NCBI GenBank assembly: GCA_033558025.1
Contig: JAUCEF010000006.1
Location: 1,798,001-1,862,000 of the forward strand
Reading direction: 5' to 3'
DNA from: Phytophthora sp. 'mugwort'
Taxonomy: Eukaryota; Oomycota; Peronosporomycetes; Peronosporales; Peronosporaceae
Length of the DNA: 64,000 bases
In this document: one piece after another, positions 46,800 through 58,262 of the stretch
Position numbering within the stretch: the stretch's first letter is position 1
How the letters are laid out: each line of letters starts with the position of its first letter
Program-made: the position numbers and the translations under genes
The notes under the pieces: generated by a model
The model's input: the letters and a program-made list of their open reading frames with translations, nothing else
The model's database searches: none
Told to the model about the DNA's origin: nothing

Positions 46800-49700
46800 C
46801 TACATGGATACATATGTAGACGAACTAGTGGACCAGGCTCCGAATGACGGAGACGACTGTAGCTGGACTTGAGCGTCGATCAGCCCAGTGTCGCCTCCTA
46901 CACGTGCGAGTCGCTCGTTCACTAGGATTTCGTAGATGTCATGGGCGCGCTGGAGATCGCGTCCTCGACCTGATCGACTTGCGAAGAGATCGTAGAGTTC
47001 TTGACGGAGCTGTAGGAGTTGCAGTGCATGAGCGGCTCGAGTCTTATCACTGTATGAAGCTGTGCCGGCGTTGGTTATTTGATCGACTTGTGACGTCGTG
47101 TACGGGGGATCGTGGTAAATGGCCTCGATAGCAGCTTCAAACAACGGCTCTTGCGTCCTCCATCTGAGAGCGAGAGCTCGCCATTCCTTGTCCTCGTTCT
47201 CTTCACGGACGCATAGTGATGTTCCAGTCGAGTCTTCCGTACGAGCTGTTGCCTTCTGCAAGGGCGCGTAGGTCGAGACACTCAAGAGACCATTCCGCAA
47301 GAGCAGCAAAGCTACCGACGTGAAGACACGCAATGGCATGAACGTTTGCAGCTTCCGTTGACGTAAAGAATTGTGGAAGATATTGGTCAGCTCTCGCGTC
47401 GTCGGACCAAGCGAGAGTGGCGTCAACGTCTCAACAAACGCTGTATCATCAAGCAACTTGACCGCTGTCTCTTGTCCTCGCGTTGCTGGTGTGTTGCTCG
47501 CTGCTGCGAGACCGAAAAGCTCCTGCACCCAGTACGAAAAGAGGTGGAAGTGGTTCATTTCACCGCGGTATTTCACGAGCAGCGCCAGAACTTCGTCCAA
47601 GTAGACCCAGTTGACGTCACCATTCGGTAACCAGCGTCTGACGACGGGACTCCTCGCTGCCTGTGAGTTGAATTGCTTGGAGTGGAACTGGTTGTAGTTT
47701 GTCGGCCGTATCATCGCACTGGCACGACGTGGGGATCCTTCAGGCCGTCGACAAGAAGTGGCCAGCATCGAGCTGTCCGCGTCTCGCTCGTTGATCGATG
47801 TGACCGCCGTCGCTTGGCTGTCAGGATCCACGAAGAAGGACGAGACGATCGTCTCGAATTGCTGGTAGCCGTTCGTCGGCAGATACTGTCGATACACTGT
47901 GTTATCGACCTCCGTGAACGGTGCATCGCTCTCGATGATGACGCCTTCGTCGTCGACTCGGAACAGAAGTTTCGCGAGCTCCAGGACGTGAGGAACAGCG
48001 ATTATCTCGCGCATAGTGACAGGGTGGAACATGGGCTGGCGGTGCCACGACGACGAAGCCGTGCCGGCCGGCCGTTCGTCACGCGTGACGCGGCGCGCGC
48101 ACAGGTACCGGCACAGACAGCAGAACACGAGGTCATCTTCCGAGCGTTCGTGCGACAGAAACTCGTGGAACCGCTTGACGTCCGCGTCGATGACAGCAAA
48201 CTCTTCAATGCTTTCGACCAGGTTGGCCACGGCGGCGTCGATTAACTGTGGCAGGCCTAATCGACACCGGAAATGCTCGCGAGTGAGCTGATCAATGCTG
48301 AAATGCAAGGCGATGGCTTGATCTGCAGCCGTCGCTCTCGAGAATAGCTGGAATCTCTGCTGCCGCCACTCGACAAAAGACAGCGCGAGGTGGCAGCGAG
48401 ACGCCACCAGTTCAGCTAACTGTCGTGGAGCCAACTCGTTGAGTTTACCCACGATCGTGTCGTAAATGTCCGAGATAAACTGCTTGAGCGACACTAATCT
48501 CTTGCGTTGTTCTCGTGACGCGAGCGCGAGTGCCAAAAGAGCTTCCACCTCAGCCGTCTCCTTCCTCGAAGCCGGATAATACATTGCTGAGCTCCACAAA
48601 CTGTCGTCCAGATGGAGCTCCGCATAATTCTGCAAGCGCATGGCGTCCCGTTCGCCAAACGGAAGAGCGATGAACTTGTCGTCAAAGCCGTCGAAAGCGT
48701 TAGCTACGGGCTTCGACTCGACGTCGGTTTGCTGAGCTGCTTCGTTGTCCTTGCCGTCCTGTGTCTGTTGATCTAGAGCTTCCAATAAAGCTGTGGGGAC
48801 GGCGTCGTCACTGTTCAATTCTTCATTCATATCGTCTGGTGCCAGGTCACTTTCATCGCTCGCTTTCTCCTCTGGCACAGTCCCCAACACGACGTGAAGG
48901 GAGCCAAGAAGAGCTTGAGCCTCTTGCATTGTTTGCTGGAAAAGCTCAACGTCCCTCTCATCAAAAGCTTCGGACGGAGTAACATTAGGAGGAGACAAAT
49001 CTCCCTGTTCGTCACACGAATTACTCGCTTCAGCAACCGAACTGACATCTTCGTTCTTGCTTGGAACTTCACGATGGAATTTCGAGATGACAGACGCCAA
49101 TTCACGGAACGTCGTGAGCAACCGGATCAGCGCCTGTCTTGGATGCGGCTTTATCTCGTCTTCAGCTGCTTGTGGACCAGCTTCCCGTGTGTTTATCTGG
49201 TCGCTCTTGTTCTCATCCAATGCAGACGTCGTCACTTCCGTCATCGGCACTAAATTCGGAGATACAGACACAGACGTGACGAGTTCAAGCTCACTCTCAC
49301 CAGTGAGTTCAAGAGCGCTCCCTTCCGACAGTTTGAGCTTGGCACTACGACGTCGGTTTAGCAAGTACGCACGCACATTGGCCTGCATGAGCTCCACCGC
49401 CGCATTCTGTTCACGTCGACGCATGATCGTTCGCATGACGGCCCGACGGTGTAGCGCTAATTGACGGTCACGAAAGCCTCGATACGAACGCTGGATATCC
49501 ATCGCTGCAGCCTGTTTCTCTACACGAAGCGTGACGCGCGTTTGCTCTTTACGTGCTTGGAACTTCTGGAAAGCGGCCTGCAATCGGGTCGCGGCCAAGT
49601 GCAGCTCTTTAGTCGAGTCGTGCTTGGAACCGATCGAGGGTCTGCCAAACGACGATGCGTCACGCTGTCGTCTCCACTCGGCTTCTTCGTCATCAATCTC

Positions 49701-50585
49701 ACTTCCACTCTCTTCATCTTCCTGGTCGTCAAGATCCGTCTCAAGCTTTTGACTGCGTCTCGTAGCTTGCAACTTTCGTATAAGAAATGCTTCTTGTGTC
49801 GCTGTAACAGGGGGACCAGCCTTCACTTGCTGCTCGAGCTCTTTAATCCTTTCAAGAAGCTTCTCCTCCTGTGCCTTATCGCACTGCACAGCTACTCGGT
49901 CTCGCTGCTTGTTTAAAGCTCTTAACTGGTTAAGAACTCGAGCCATCGCTTCATCATATCGTCCCCGAATTTCATGCAAAAGCTCGCTCTGCTCTTTACA
50001 AATACACTGAATCTGTCGCGCGAGTTCATGGAAACAGTACGAGTAAAGTTGAGTCTCCTGACCGGTGTATTCGATCACCAATCGTCTTCTTTCAGCCAAC
50101 ACAGCGCTGTCAGGCTCTGTTTCGAAGCCAAAACCTGCGCTTTTGTCATCAAATTGTGGCATGCTAGCACGCATTTTATCCAATGTTTGTCGAAGAAACA
50201 ACACTTGCTGACGGGTATGAGGTGTCCGTGCCGGGAATACTACCGTCTCCCATTCTCCCTGCGCATTAAGACTCGACTTGTATTGGTTTGGTGGGTACTT
50301 TTGAGGGACAAGCACAGCGTTGGTCTCCACAACGAAGAATTCACGAGGAATCATGGAAATCTCAGTTAAATTTGGGATATCGTCGCAGGTTAGAGCCCCA
50401 CATTCATCGTTTGATCGACTTGTTTTGGGTATTGGTACGTGTATTGACGCACGTGGCGAAGGTCGGAGAGTCTTGATTGAACCTCGTTCTCTTGAGCTGC
50501 TACTTCTAGTCGATCGACCTTCATCCACACGCTTTTGTGAGAAGAATCCGCCTTTGCTCTCGACCAAACTCAATGGAGGCAGCAT
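46800..50585 (-). CDS. Large coiled-coil protein with IQ motifs, axonemal dynein light chain domain-like
   Basis: Single exon, 1261 residues from the ATG at 50585. A predicted coiled coil begins near residue 130 (RQQVLFLRQTLDKMR) and the stretch CFHELARQIQCICKEQSELL with a following HEIRGRYDEAM resembles the axonemal dynein light chain domain seen in AXDND1. Next is an acidic linker (DDQEDEESGSEIDDEEAE) and then IQ-type repeats (AATRLQAAFQKFQARK, AMDIQRSYRGFRDRQ, AVELMQANVRAYLLNRR) that could bind calmodulin. The remaining ~800 residues are largely helical without a recognised domain. A flagellar role is an inference. The stop is 102 bp before the channel start. Confidence 0.62.
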   Translation of the reverse strand: MLPPLSLVESKGGFFSQKRVDEGRSTRSSSSRERGSIKTLRPSPRASIHVPIPKTSRSNDECGALTCDDIPNLTEISMIPREFFVVETNAVLVPQKYPPNQYKSSLNAQGEWETVVFPARTPHTRQQVLFLRQTLDKMRASMPQFDDKSAGFGFETEPDSAVLAERRRLVIEYTGQETQLYSYCFHELARQIQCICKEQSELLHEIRGRYDEAMARVLNQLRALNKQRDRVAVQCDKAQEEKLLERIKELEQQVKAGPPVTATQEAFLIRKLQATRRSQKLETDLDDQEDEESGSEIDDEEAEWRRQRDASSFGRPSIGSKHDSTKELHLAATRLQAAFQKFQARKEQTRVTLRVEKQAAAMDIQRSYRGFRDRQLALHRRAVMRTIMRRREQNAAVELMQANVRAYLLNRRRSAKLKLSEGSALELTGESELELVTSVSVSPNLVPMTEVTTSALDENKSDQINTREAGPQAAEDEIKPHPRQALIRLLTTFRELASVISKFHREVPSKNEDVSSVAEASNSCDEQGDLSPPNVTPSEAFDERDVELFQQTMQEAQALLGSLHVVLGTVPEEKASDESDLAPDDMNEELNSDDAVPTALLEALDQQTQDGKDNEAAQQTDVESKPVANAFDGFDDKFIALPFGERDAMRLQNYAELHLDDSLWSSAMYYPASRKETAEVEALLALALASREQRKRLVSLKQFISDIYDTIVGKLNELAPRQLAELVASRCHLALSFVEWRQQRFQLFSRATAADQAIALHFSIDQLTREHFRCRLGLPQLIDAAVANLVESIEEFAVIDADVKRFHEFLSHERSEDDLVFCCLCRYLCARRVTRDERPAGTASSSWHRQPMFHPVTMREIIAVPHVLELAKLLFRVDDEGVIIESDAPFTEVDNTVYRQYLPTNGYQQFETIVSSFFVDPDSQATAVTSINERDADSSMLATSCRRPEGSPRRASAMIRPTNYNQFHSKQFNSQAARSPVVRRWLPNGDVNWVYLDEVLALLVKYRGEMNHFHLFSYWVQELFGLAAASNTPATRGQETAVKLLDDTAFVETLTPLSLGPTTRELTNIFHNSLRQRKLQTFMPLRVFTSVALLLLRNGLLSVSTYAPLQKATARTEDSTGTSLCVREENEDKEWRALALRWRTQEPLFEAAIEAIYHDPPYTTSQVDQITNAGTASYSDKTRAAHALQLLQLRQELYDLFASRSGRGRDLQRAHDIYEILVNERLARVGGDTGLIDAQVQLQSSPSFGAWSTSSSTYVSM

Positions 50586-50779
50586 CACGACTAAAGAACA
50601 CTGTTAGAAAAACGATAACCCCACTAACCGAGCACAAAAATACATGCAGCAACTAAAAATTGCTCGATAGGCGGTTGTTCCTTTCATTTTAGGATAATTT
50701 CAATAACGCTTCCGATATTCAAGACGATACTTTCTGCTAACAAATAGTTGGAATACTATCCACTCCCCACCGCGAATAT

Positions 50780-53542
50780 TTACACTTGATGGGCTGAAAT
50801 CTCACTAGCAGCGTCGTCTTCAAACGATCCGAGTGGATGTGACGGCATTGTGATGAAAAGCTGCTTCATTTTCCGCTGAAAACGTCGAGCGTACGGCTTG
50901 GGCGGGATCGCCGAGACTCCTTTCCTCGATTTCCGCAGCACACGCACCTTGTAAATCCGCTCTGCTTGCTTTGCGACGGTCCATTCTTGCAAGATGTCTA
51001 CCAGGCCGAAATAGTACTTACTAGGACCAGAGACTTGATGTGCATGGTACGCGTGGGTCTGACGATACACTGCTTGCTTGACTGGAGGTGAAAAATCAGA
51101 CAAGCGGCCTCCATTCGAGACGTCTGAGGACTCGGATGGTCTCGTTCCTTCCGAGAACGCGTCGTCTTCACTTGTCGAACGACGATCCTCGTCAACACGA
51201 GAAACGTCCGGCTTTTGCTGGTGGGTGTCAGCACAATATGCCGTGAGCTCGACTGACTTCCGACGGGAGATTCCTCGCTTGTACTCGGTCGTAATGGTAA
51301 AATGCGAGTAGTGGGTGCCAATCAGCAGACTATAGTCCATGATGCCCGCACTAGCGAGATAATTGCTGTCACGAGTCAGTTGTTTCACGAGCTTGACCGC
51401 CGTCTCCGGGTCCAGTTTCAGTCGTTTCTTCAAATCATTATCACGTAGAGTAATATCCGGGTAATGCTCTTCATCCGGCAAGAAACACGGTTCATTGGGG
51501 GCTCCTCCAAACGTAAAGAACCGATTGCATTTTGAACAACGGTACTTCTCGCCCAAGACGCATGCAGGAGCATTGCGATCTTCCCACGACCCTTTAATAT
51601 CGTATCGACGATGAATCACTTCGGTTGTGCTCAACACATTCCCCATCACGATAAAGTAGAAGATTTGGCCGTACATTTTCATGGCGTGGAAGCCAAAAAA
51701 GCGAGGCAAAAGCGTGCCAGGATTCCACTTGAGATAGCGCAGATACGTCGGCAGCAACCGCAGCAGCACGTCCTTCTCCTTCCACGTCGTACTCTTGACC
51801 AGATACTTGCGATCGCACGTATTGAAGACAAACGCGCCACTACGACCTTCACTGATGCGTTCGTTGATCGTGGATCGGAAAGCAAAAATGTACTCGGCAT
51901 CATTCACGCCGTAGAGCTGGCGAATCGACGCAAACACACGTGGCTGGAAGTCGTAAAACTGCATTTCTGTCAGTGCCAAAGGCATGAACGTGAAGCGCAT
52001 CGTGCTCGGGTTGTCCCGCGGCTCCTCCACCACTCGAATCGTCGAGTTCTGCATCTCGCGCAGGATTGGCAAGGACCTTGGGGGAATCGTCAGTGAACCG
52101 GTCGATTCATTCATAGAAAAAGACGACATTAACTGCCGTATCCGTCGCTGAGGAGAGCGCTGCCAGTCCAGTTGGAACGTGTGGTTGTTGCCGTTCTCCC
52201 GCCGCATTCGATGGTGGTGCTGGACCGACTCAATGATCCCGTTCGTGGCCATGTGAATCATCTGCTTCCGTAGCGCTACATTAAGCTGCGGATTCATGAG
52301 TTTTTCTTCATGTTTGTGAGAATCATCGCGCGTGACGTCGCTGCGTTCAGTGCATCCGGAACTGTCGCCACCACGTGAGAAGGAGGATCCCTGTAGCATC
52401 ACGGTCTCCCCGTACGGAGACTGGAGCGTCGACTCGGTCACGTCTTGTGGGTAAAACGACGGGAAATACGGAGCATTGACTACAATCCAGACGATAATGT
52501 TAACACAGCCACGCGAAGCATGCAGGAACGCGCTCAAGTCGATGAGCTCTTGGAACAGCGTCTTGCCCAGCACAGTCTTGATCGTCACTGTGTTGGTCAT
52601 AGCAAAGAGACAGATCATGAGGAACGACCAGGAAATGAACACGGCACACGTGAGCATCCCGTTCGACAGCACGCGTCGCCGCACTTCAAACGTCTCTTCC
52701 AGTCCGCGACGCAGACGGCTCCGAACGTACGCCATGCACGCGAGCCCGAAGAGCAAGTAGACGACAACGCACACGTGGTACAAGATCCATTGGTGCCAGA
52801 AGAAGCCCGGCATGTCGGTGTTATGATGGAACCAAATGAACCGCTGCTCGTTATTTCCGTCGGCAAGTTTCAGGCAGTCTGGAGGCGTCACGTCCGCCGT
52901 CTTGACGCACGCGGCCTCGGCGTCGCCCAGTGACCACAGCACGAGGCCACAGACGACACCGCTCAGCACGGAATAGAACCAATAGACACGAAAATTGTGC
53001 GCGTACGACGTGAACGGATTCGTGATGGACTGAACCATGTCGATCGGGATGGCAAAGAACCAAAACTCGCCTGCAATGAGCAGCGCCTGCGTGATCGCCG
53101 CGATACGGAACGGCAGCGCCACCGAGTCCGAAAACTCGGTCACACAGTATTCGGCTATGTAGATGAGCGCCAGCAGTAAGTCCACGAGGCTTTTACTGAA
53201 GATAAGCGGGTTCGGATGCGCCCGGACGGCCGGACTCGTGAGGAACGCGACGATGATGACCAAAGTAAAGGCGCCCGAGGCGATGGCGCCCAGGAACAAG
53301 TACTCATCGGCGCTGTAGCTGCCTACGAGCGCAATGGTAGAGCATGCCACGCCCACGAGCACCAGTAGACCGGCGATTGCCACCGCGAGGCCGGAGCACG
53401 GACTCGTCACGAGAGCGTTGAAGCAGCTGCAGAGCGACAAGAGCCCGCGACGAGGCCGGGGGCGCCACTTGGACGGCGTCTCGACCGGGACGCGGCCCCG
53501 CAGCAGCGCATCGCTCTCGGAGGCTGGCGGCAAGTGCCCCAT
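50780..53542 (-). CDS. GPCR-PIPK (GK) fusion receptor-kinase
   Basis: Fusion of a seven-TM receptor-like N-terminus to a phosphatidylinositol-phosphate kinase, a protein type known from oomycetes and Dictyostelium. Single exon; from the ATG at 53542 it is about 920 residues. Residues ~40-340 hold the hydrophobic helices. A Ser/Arg linker leads to the PIPK core: ALTEMQFYDFQPRVFASIRQ, SGAFVFNTCDRKYLVKST, RYDIKGSWEDRN, SAGIMDYSLLIG, YFGLVDILQEW and a basic end. A Cys-rich insert after the RYDIKGSW motif (CVLGEKYRCSKCNRFF...CFLP) is typical of GK proteins. IIDILQ-type motif is GLVDILQ here. Upstream in-frame codons back to 53776 use no ATG. Confidence 0.9.
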   Translation of the reverse strand: MGHLPPASESDALLRGRVPVETPSKWRPRPRRGLLSLCSCFNALVTSPCSGLAVAIAGLLVLVGVACSTIALVGSYSADEYLFLGAIASGAFTLVIIVAFLTSPAVRAHPNPLIFSKSLVDLLLALIYIAEYCVTEFSDSVALPFRIAAITQALLIAGEFWFFAIPIDMVQSITNPFTSYAHNFRVYWFYSVLSGVVCGLVLWSLGDAEAACVKTADVTPPDCLKLADGNNEQRFIWFHHNTDMPGFFWHQWILYHVCVVVYLLFGLACMAYVRSRLRRGLEETFEVRRRVLSNGMLTCAVFISWSFLMICLFAMTNTVTIKTVLGKTLFQELIDLSAFLHASRGCVNIIVWIVVNAPYFPSFYPQDVTESTLQSPYGETVMLQGSSFSRGGDSSGCTERSDVTRDDSHKHEEKLMNPQLNVALRKQMIHMATNGIIESVQHHHRMRRENGNNHTFQLDWQRSPQRRIRQLMSSFSMNESTGSLTIPPRSLPILREMQNSTIRVVEEPRDNPSTMRFTFMPLALTEMQFYDFQPRVFASIRQLYGVNDAEYIFAFRSTINERISEGRSGAFVFNTCDRKYLVKSTTWKEKDVLLRLLPTYLRYLKWNPGTLLPRFFGFHAMKMYGQIFYFIVMGNVLSTTEVIHRRYDIKGSWEDRNAPACVLGEKYRCSKCNRFFTFGGAPNEPCFLPDEEHYPDITLRDNDLKKRLKLDPETAVKLVKQLTRDSNYLASAGIMDYSLLIGTHYSHFTITTEYKRGISRRKSVELTAYCADTHQQKPDVSRVDEDRRSTSEDDAFSEGTRPSESSDVSNGGRLSDFSPPVKQAVYRQTHAYHAHQVSGPSKYYFGLVDILQEWTVAKQAERIYKVRVLRKSRKGVSAIPPKPYARRFQRKMKQLFITMPSHPLGSFEDDAASEISAHQV

Positions 53543-53818
53543 GCACGATGGAGGCGAGTCGGCGGGAGCTTGTTGCAGATGACGAGCCGTCGAGTGGCTG
53601 CTTGAGTCAAGCAGCTTGACGTCTCTACCACTATTTTCGGTGGCACAGAATTTAATAAAATCGAAATTAAGAAGTTTAGTTTCGGGATAGACGAAACTGT
53701 ATTCCGCCGGAGGACCTGAGTCTTGACAAAGTTTACGAAAAGTACGAGGATGTCGCTGGTGCTTGGCTGTGGCCAAGCCACCATTACGACCACGATATCA
53801 TTGTCAAACGTACTGAAG

Positions 53819-54201
53819 TGTCGATATGGCGCAATGGTTATCTAGTTCGAAACTGAAGGAATGAAGACGTTGATGACCTTCGACGTGGACTGCGGATGAA
53901 GTTCCGGTCTAGACCCTGCGGGGTAAGACGAACGATCAAAGATACACTAGCGTCTCTAGTGGGACGAGTTCTGCTGCCTCCGATTGCACATCCGTGCGAA
54001 CCGTAGTGGTCCGCTGGGGTCGTAGAAGGTTTTCAACTAGCTTTCCCTCAGGTTTTTACCGATGATTTTTAATCTCACTTTCCTTTTTTGACTCCTTCCT
54101 CACAGCACTCTTCTCGTCTCTATCGTTCCAGACCTCTTCTTCTTTGCAACGAAGGACAATCCCGTAACTCATGCAGACTTGGAGTGCTCTCGGTGCTCTC
54201 A
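53819..54201 (+). repeat. 5' LTR of the Copia element
   Basis: Begins TGTCGATATGGCGCAATGG and is homologous over its length to 58263-58644. The pair share blocks such as TGACTCCTTCCTCACAGCAC and TGCACATCCGTGCGAA-like motifs, but differ at many bases. End is approximate. Confidence 0.8.
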
Positions 54202-57200
54202 CTCTTTGGTGGTTCTGAGCCCAAGCCAACGCGTGCCTGTCCTGACGTATCATGCAAAGAAACCACGTGAAGAAGATACCGCAGAGTGGATCATAAAGTA
54301 AACCGGCGAGCAGTTCCGTTGGCACGACGAATTCGTTGTCTCCAGCCTTTCAGCGATCGTGGCTTAGAACCAACATGCCGTCGCAGTACACGACGGAAAA
54401 AGGCTTCGACCTGTACCGAGAGCAGTTCAAGTCATACGTCACGCAACGAGAGGCTGGGGGAACCCTTTCCGCCACAGACACGCGCGACGCCAGTTACGCT
54501 GCCGGACAGGTGAGGTGGGATCAACGCAACAGGTTGCGCGGGACACACTGCTGCGAGGCTTGTTGGCGAAGGACGCGAAGCGCGTGTGCAAGCTGCCGAA
54601 TGGCCACGATATGTGGGTGGCGTTCGAACAGGACAAGACGAAGCGCACCTACGCGAGTGTGATCCGGATGCGAAAGGAGCTGCACACGATTATGTCCCGA
54701 GTTTGGATGATGACAAGTAATTGGGGAAATTGGAGATTCTTCGCCGCCAACTCACAAACATGAACGCGGTCATTACTGACGGTGCGATGGCTAACACCAT
54801 CTCGCCTTGAGGTGCAAAGAGCGGAGACTACGCATCGAAATGTTGTTCGGCTGGTCAATTCACCGAATATGGTGAGAGCTGGGAACTTGGAGCTTAATCT
54901 TGACGTCGTCCTAAATACTTTCCAGGCGGAAAGGGACAAATCCATCGGTGTTGGGGTCAAAGTGGAGGACGAGAGACCAACGAAGGCGATGCAGGCAAAG
55001 CCGTGGGACCACGACCAGCAAATGAAGAAGCCGCCGGGTGGAGGAGGCATGAAGGTCAAGGAGGAGACGCGGATGTGCTTCTTGGACGAAGAAGGGCCAC
55101 CGTCGTGCTCAGTGCTACGCCTACAAGGCGAACCAGGAGAAGGTATCCGGCGGTGGTGAGGGCACGTCTTACGCGAATAATGGTGGTGGGAACAACAAGC
55201 CGCCCCGTAACTGTGCCGATGCTGATGGTTCGTCGAGTCTCGCAAGGCGGTGATACTTGCATTGTGGATACTGGATAATGGGTTGGGCGTTCACGTTTGC
55301 ACCAACCACCAAGCATTCGTATGTATGGAGGAGCACGCCTGCTTCATGGACTGGGAAGGCCATATTGGCTGCGGCCAGCACCGCGGCATGGTTACTTGCG
55401 CGCCGTAAATGCTCTGGACGAGTACGGTGGAGCTGTTGTGGTTGATCTGCTAAATACGCGGTTTGTGCCAAATGGCACGGCAAACATCATCAGCCAGGGG
55501 CTTTTAGAAGAGCATGGGTGGCGGTCATCCTACCCATACTCGGAGGAAGAAGACGGTTGCAAGCACTGGCTCACGCGAGGTGATTCGCGCCTTGAGTTTG
55601 TTAAAGAGGCTGCTCAATACTGACCGAGAGCGGAGCCGACCTTGACAATGGTGATGAACACGAGAGATAGGGCAAGCTCTTTGGGGCACATGAAGCTCGC
55701 GCACATCAACATTCAGGCGTTGCGACGGGCGTTTGAGGCCAGCGTGGTGAGCGCATAGACATGGTGGCACGTGACTTCGAGCAACCAGTGAAATGAACTG
55801 CCTGTGCAGTGGTCAAAGCTAATCGTACAAGCGTCATTCGGGTAAGCGGTCGACGACTCCCTATGAGGGCCTCATGTCTGATGTCTGCTACGCTGGACTG
55901 CAAACCCCTGGTGGAGCAAAGTAATTCCAGCTCATCGAGGATGAAGCTTCTTGCTTATGTGGATATACATGCTCACGAAGAAAAGTGAGGCTGCATTGAA
56001 TGCGGTCAATCGGATTCTTCGCCTGGAGAAGGAGCACATCCGACGTTCTTGTGTGACTAAGGAAGGGTGTTTGTGAACGTTGCGTTGACGGCCTTCTTGG
56101 AGGAGCACGGAATACTTGTAGAGAAACTGAACAGTGTGCTTTTTGAGGAGGTGAGGGTGGTGCAGGAGGCGGTCCGGTTATCAGTCTGTTTGTGGGGTGA
56201 AGTTCCATCGTACGTAGTCTACGCAGACAACCGTAGCATCACCAAGGCCCTGGGCGACTTGACTCCGTACGAGACGTTGCTCGGCAAGAATCCGGATGTA
56301 TCGTAGCTGCGGATCTGCGGCTTCGTGGCGTTCTATCATATCCCGAAGCCCGAGCAGCAAACTAAGCCGGAAATGCGCCCCAAGCCAGCTATTTTCCTCG
56401 GCTGTGCTGAGAAGCTCATTGGGTATCGCTTGATGGATCTGATGATGGGTTCATTGCTTGAGTGCCGTTCCGTAACGTAGAAGCAATTGCGTCGCCAAAG
56501 CGGCGGAGTGGCAGAAGGACATGGACCTAGTACAACTCCTTGATGAAGAATGGCACGTGGGATCTCGTGGTGCGACCGAAGTCGACTCCGGATAAGCGGG
56601 TGAACATTTGGATGAGTGTGCGGTTGCTTCTTGTGAAGTGGAGTGCTGAAGGAGCCATCGAGCGCCTGGAGGCGAGGTTAGCTATTTGTGAGTTCATGCA
56701 GCAGTATGGAATCGACTATGTAGCAACGTACTCACCGGTTGTATGCATTGAAGCCATAGGACTTGTATTGATCATTTCAATGACGTTGGAACTGGCGATC
56801 AGACACGTGGACTCCGTTACCGCTTTCTGGGATGGCGAGCTTGTGGATGTGGATATCTACATGGCGCTGCCCGAGGGCTACGACGACGGGTCTGGACGAG
56901 TGTGCCATCTCAAGAAAGGTCTCTACGGCCTGAAACAGGCTTCGCGCGTCTGGAAGGATACGTTGCACAAGTACCTGACTGAAATTGGGTTCACACCAAG
57001 CACGTTTGATCTTTACATTTACTGGAAAGAGGATCAGTTTACTGTTGTCTAACTGGCGATCTATCTAGATTACTTGTTGCTGGCGGGCAAGGTAAAGACA
57101 GCACGGTGGTGACCTCGGAGCTGGCCAAGAAATTCGAGCTGAAGGACATGGGCCGGGTGCACAACGTCTTGAGCATGGATGCGAACTACCAGCCAGGATC

Positions 57201-58262
57201 GCTGATCAGTATGTCACATCCAGCGTACATTGAGCGTTTAGCCAAAAGCTTGGGCTTGCGTCAGCGCGTCCAGGGTCCACCCAGATGCACAACGAGCCCA
57301 CGGACCGGTTGAGCAAGACGAGGACACGACCAACGATCCCGTTTTGCCGTATCGGGAGATTGTAGGGCCCCCACAGTACCTCGTGGCGTGTACCAGGCCG
57401 GACATTGTCAATGCGTCCGTACGCTGGGTCTATACGCCGGGCCTTACACGCCTCACAACTTCAAGCAGGCGAAGCGCGCGGTTCGCTATGTGGCGGCGAC
57501 TAAGAAGCTGTTGTTTTGTCTATATATGGATAAACGTCTTGCAGAGTCGAGCTTGAAGCTTTGGGCAGATGCGGATCACGCACGTTGCCCTGAGATTAGC
57601 CGTTCGGTTAGTGGCTATGTGAAGCGGCTGGATGGGTTTGTCTTTGACTGGGACAGCAGCGCCAGCGCTCCGTGACGACGAATACATGTGATGTAAAATT
57701 GATTGCTGTCGAGCACTACACGAAGCGTGTCACGTTGAAGAATAACTTGCTGGAGGAGCTGCTGAGCGGGGCGTCGCTAGTCGGCAAGCTGTACTGCGAC
57801 AACCAGATCATCATTGCGGTGATCAGCACGAATGACAATTGCCAGACATCAGCGCAGATGGCCAAACATGCACAGTTCGTCAATGGGTGGGGGGCGAGAG
57901 GAAATATGAAGATTAAATATGCACCGAATAACGAGAACTGGCTGACTAGTACACCAAAGCTTTGGGCCCGTTTCGGTTTGAGCAATGGCAAGATCAACTT
58001 TGCATTGAGGATACCAAGGCAGCGGGGCGACGTGTTGAGAGTGGTGCGGCAAGCGGTCGGGTTGGTGAGACTACTAAGGCCCATCGAAGTGCTCCATCCA
58101 GGTCCTGCAGAGTGTAACCCGAGACGTATGAGCTTTTGTGTATGTTTGCATATGGATCGTCATACAGTTCAAGTACGTGTGAAGTGGGAGTACGTACAGC
58201 AGCAGTGCACGGCTGCGGCCAAGCACGGATTGTGCTATTACGGATACGACATCGTTGCCACA

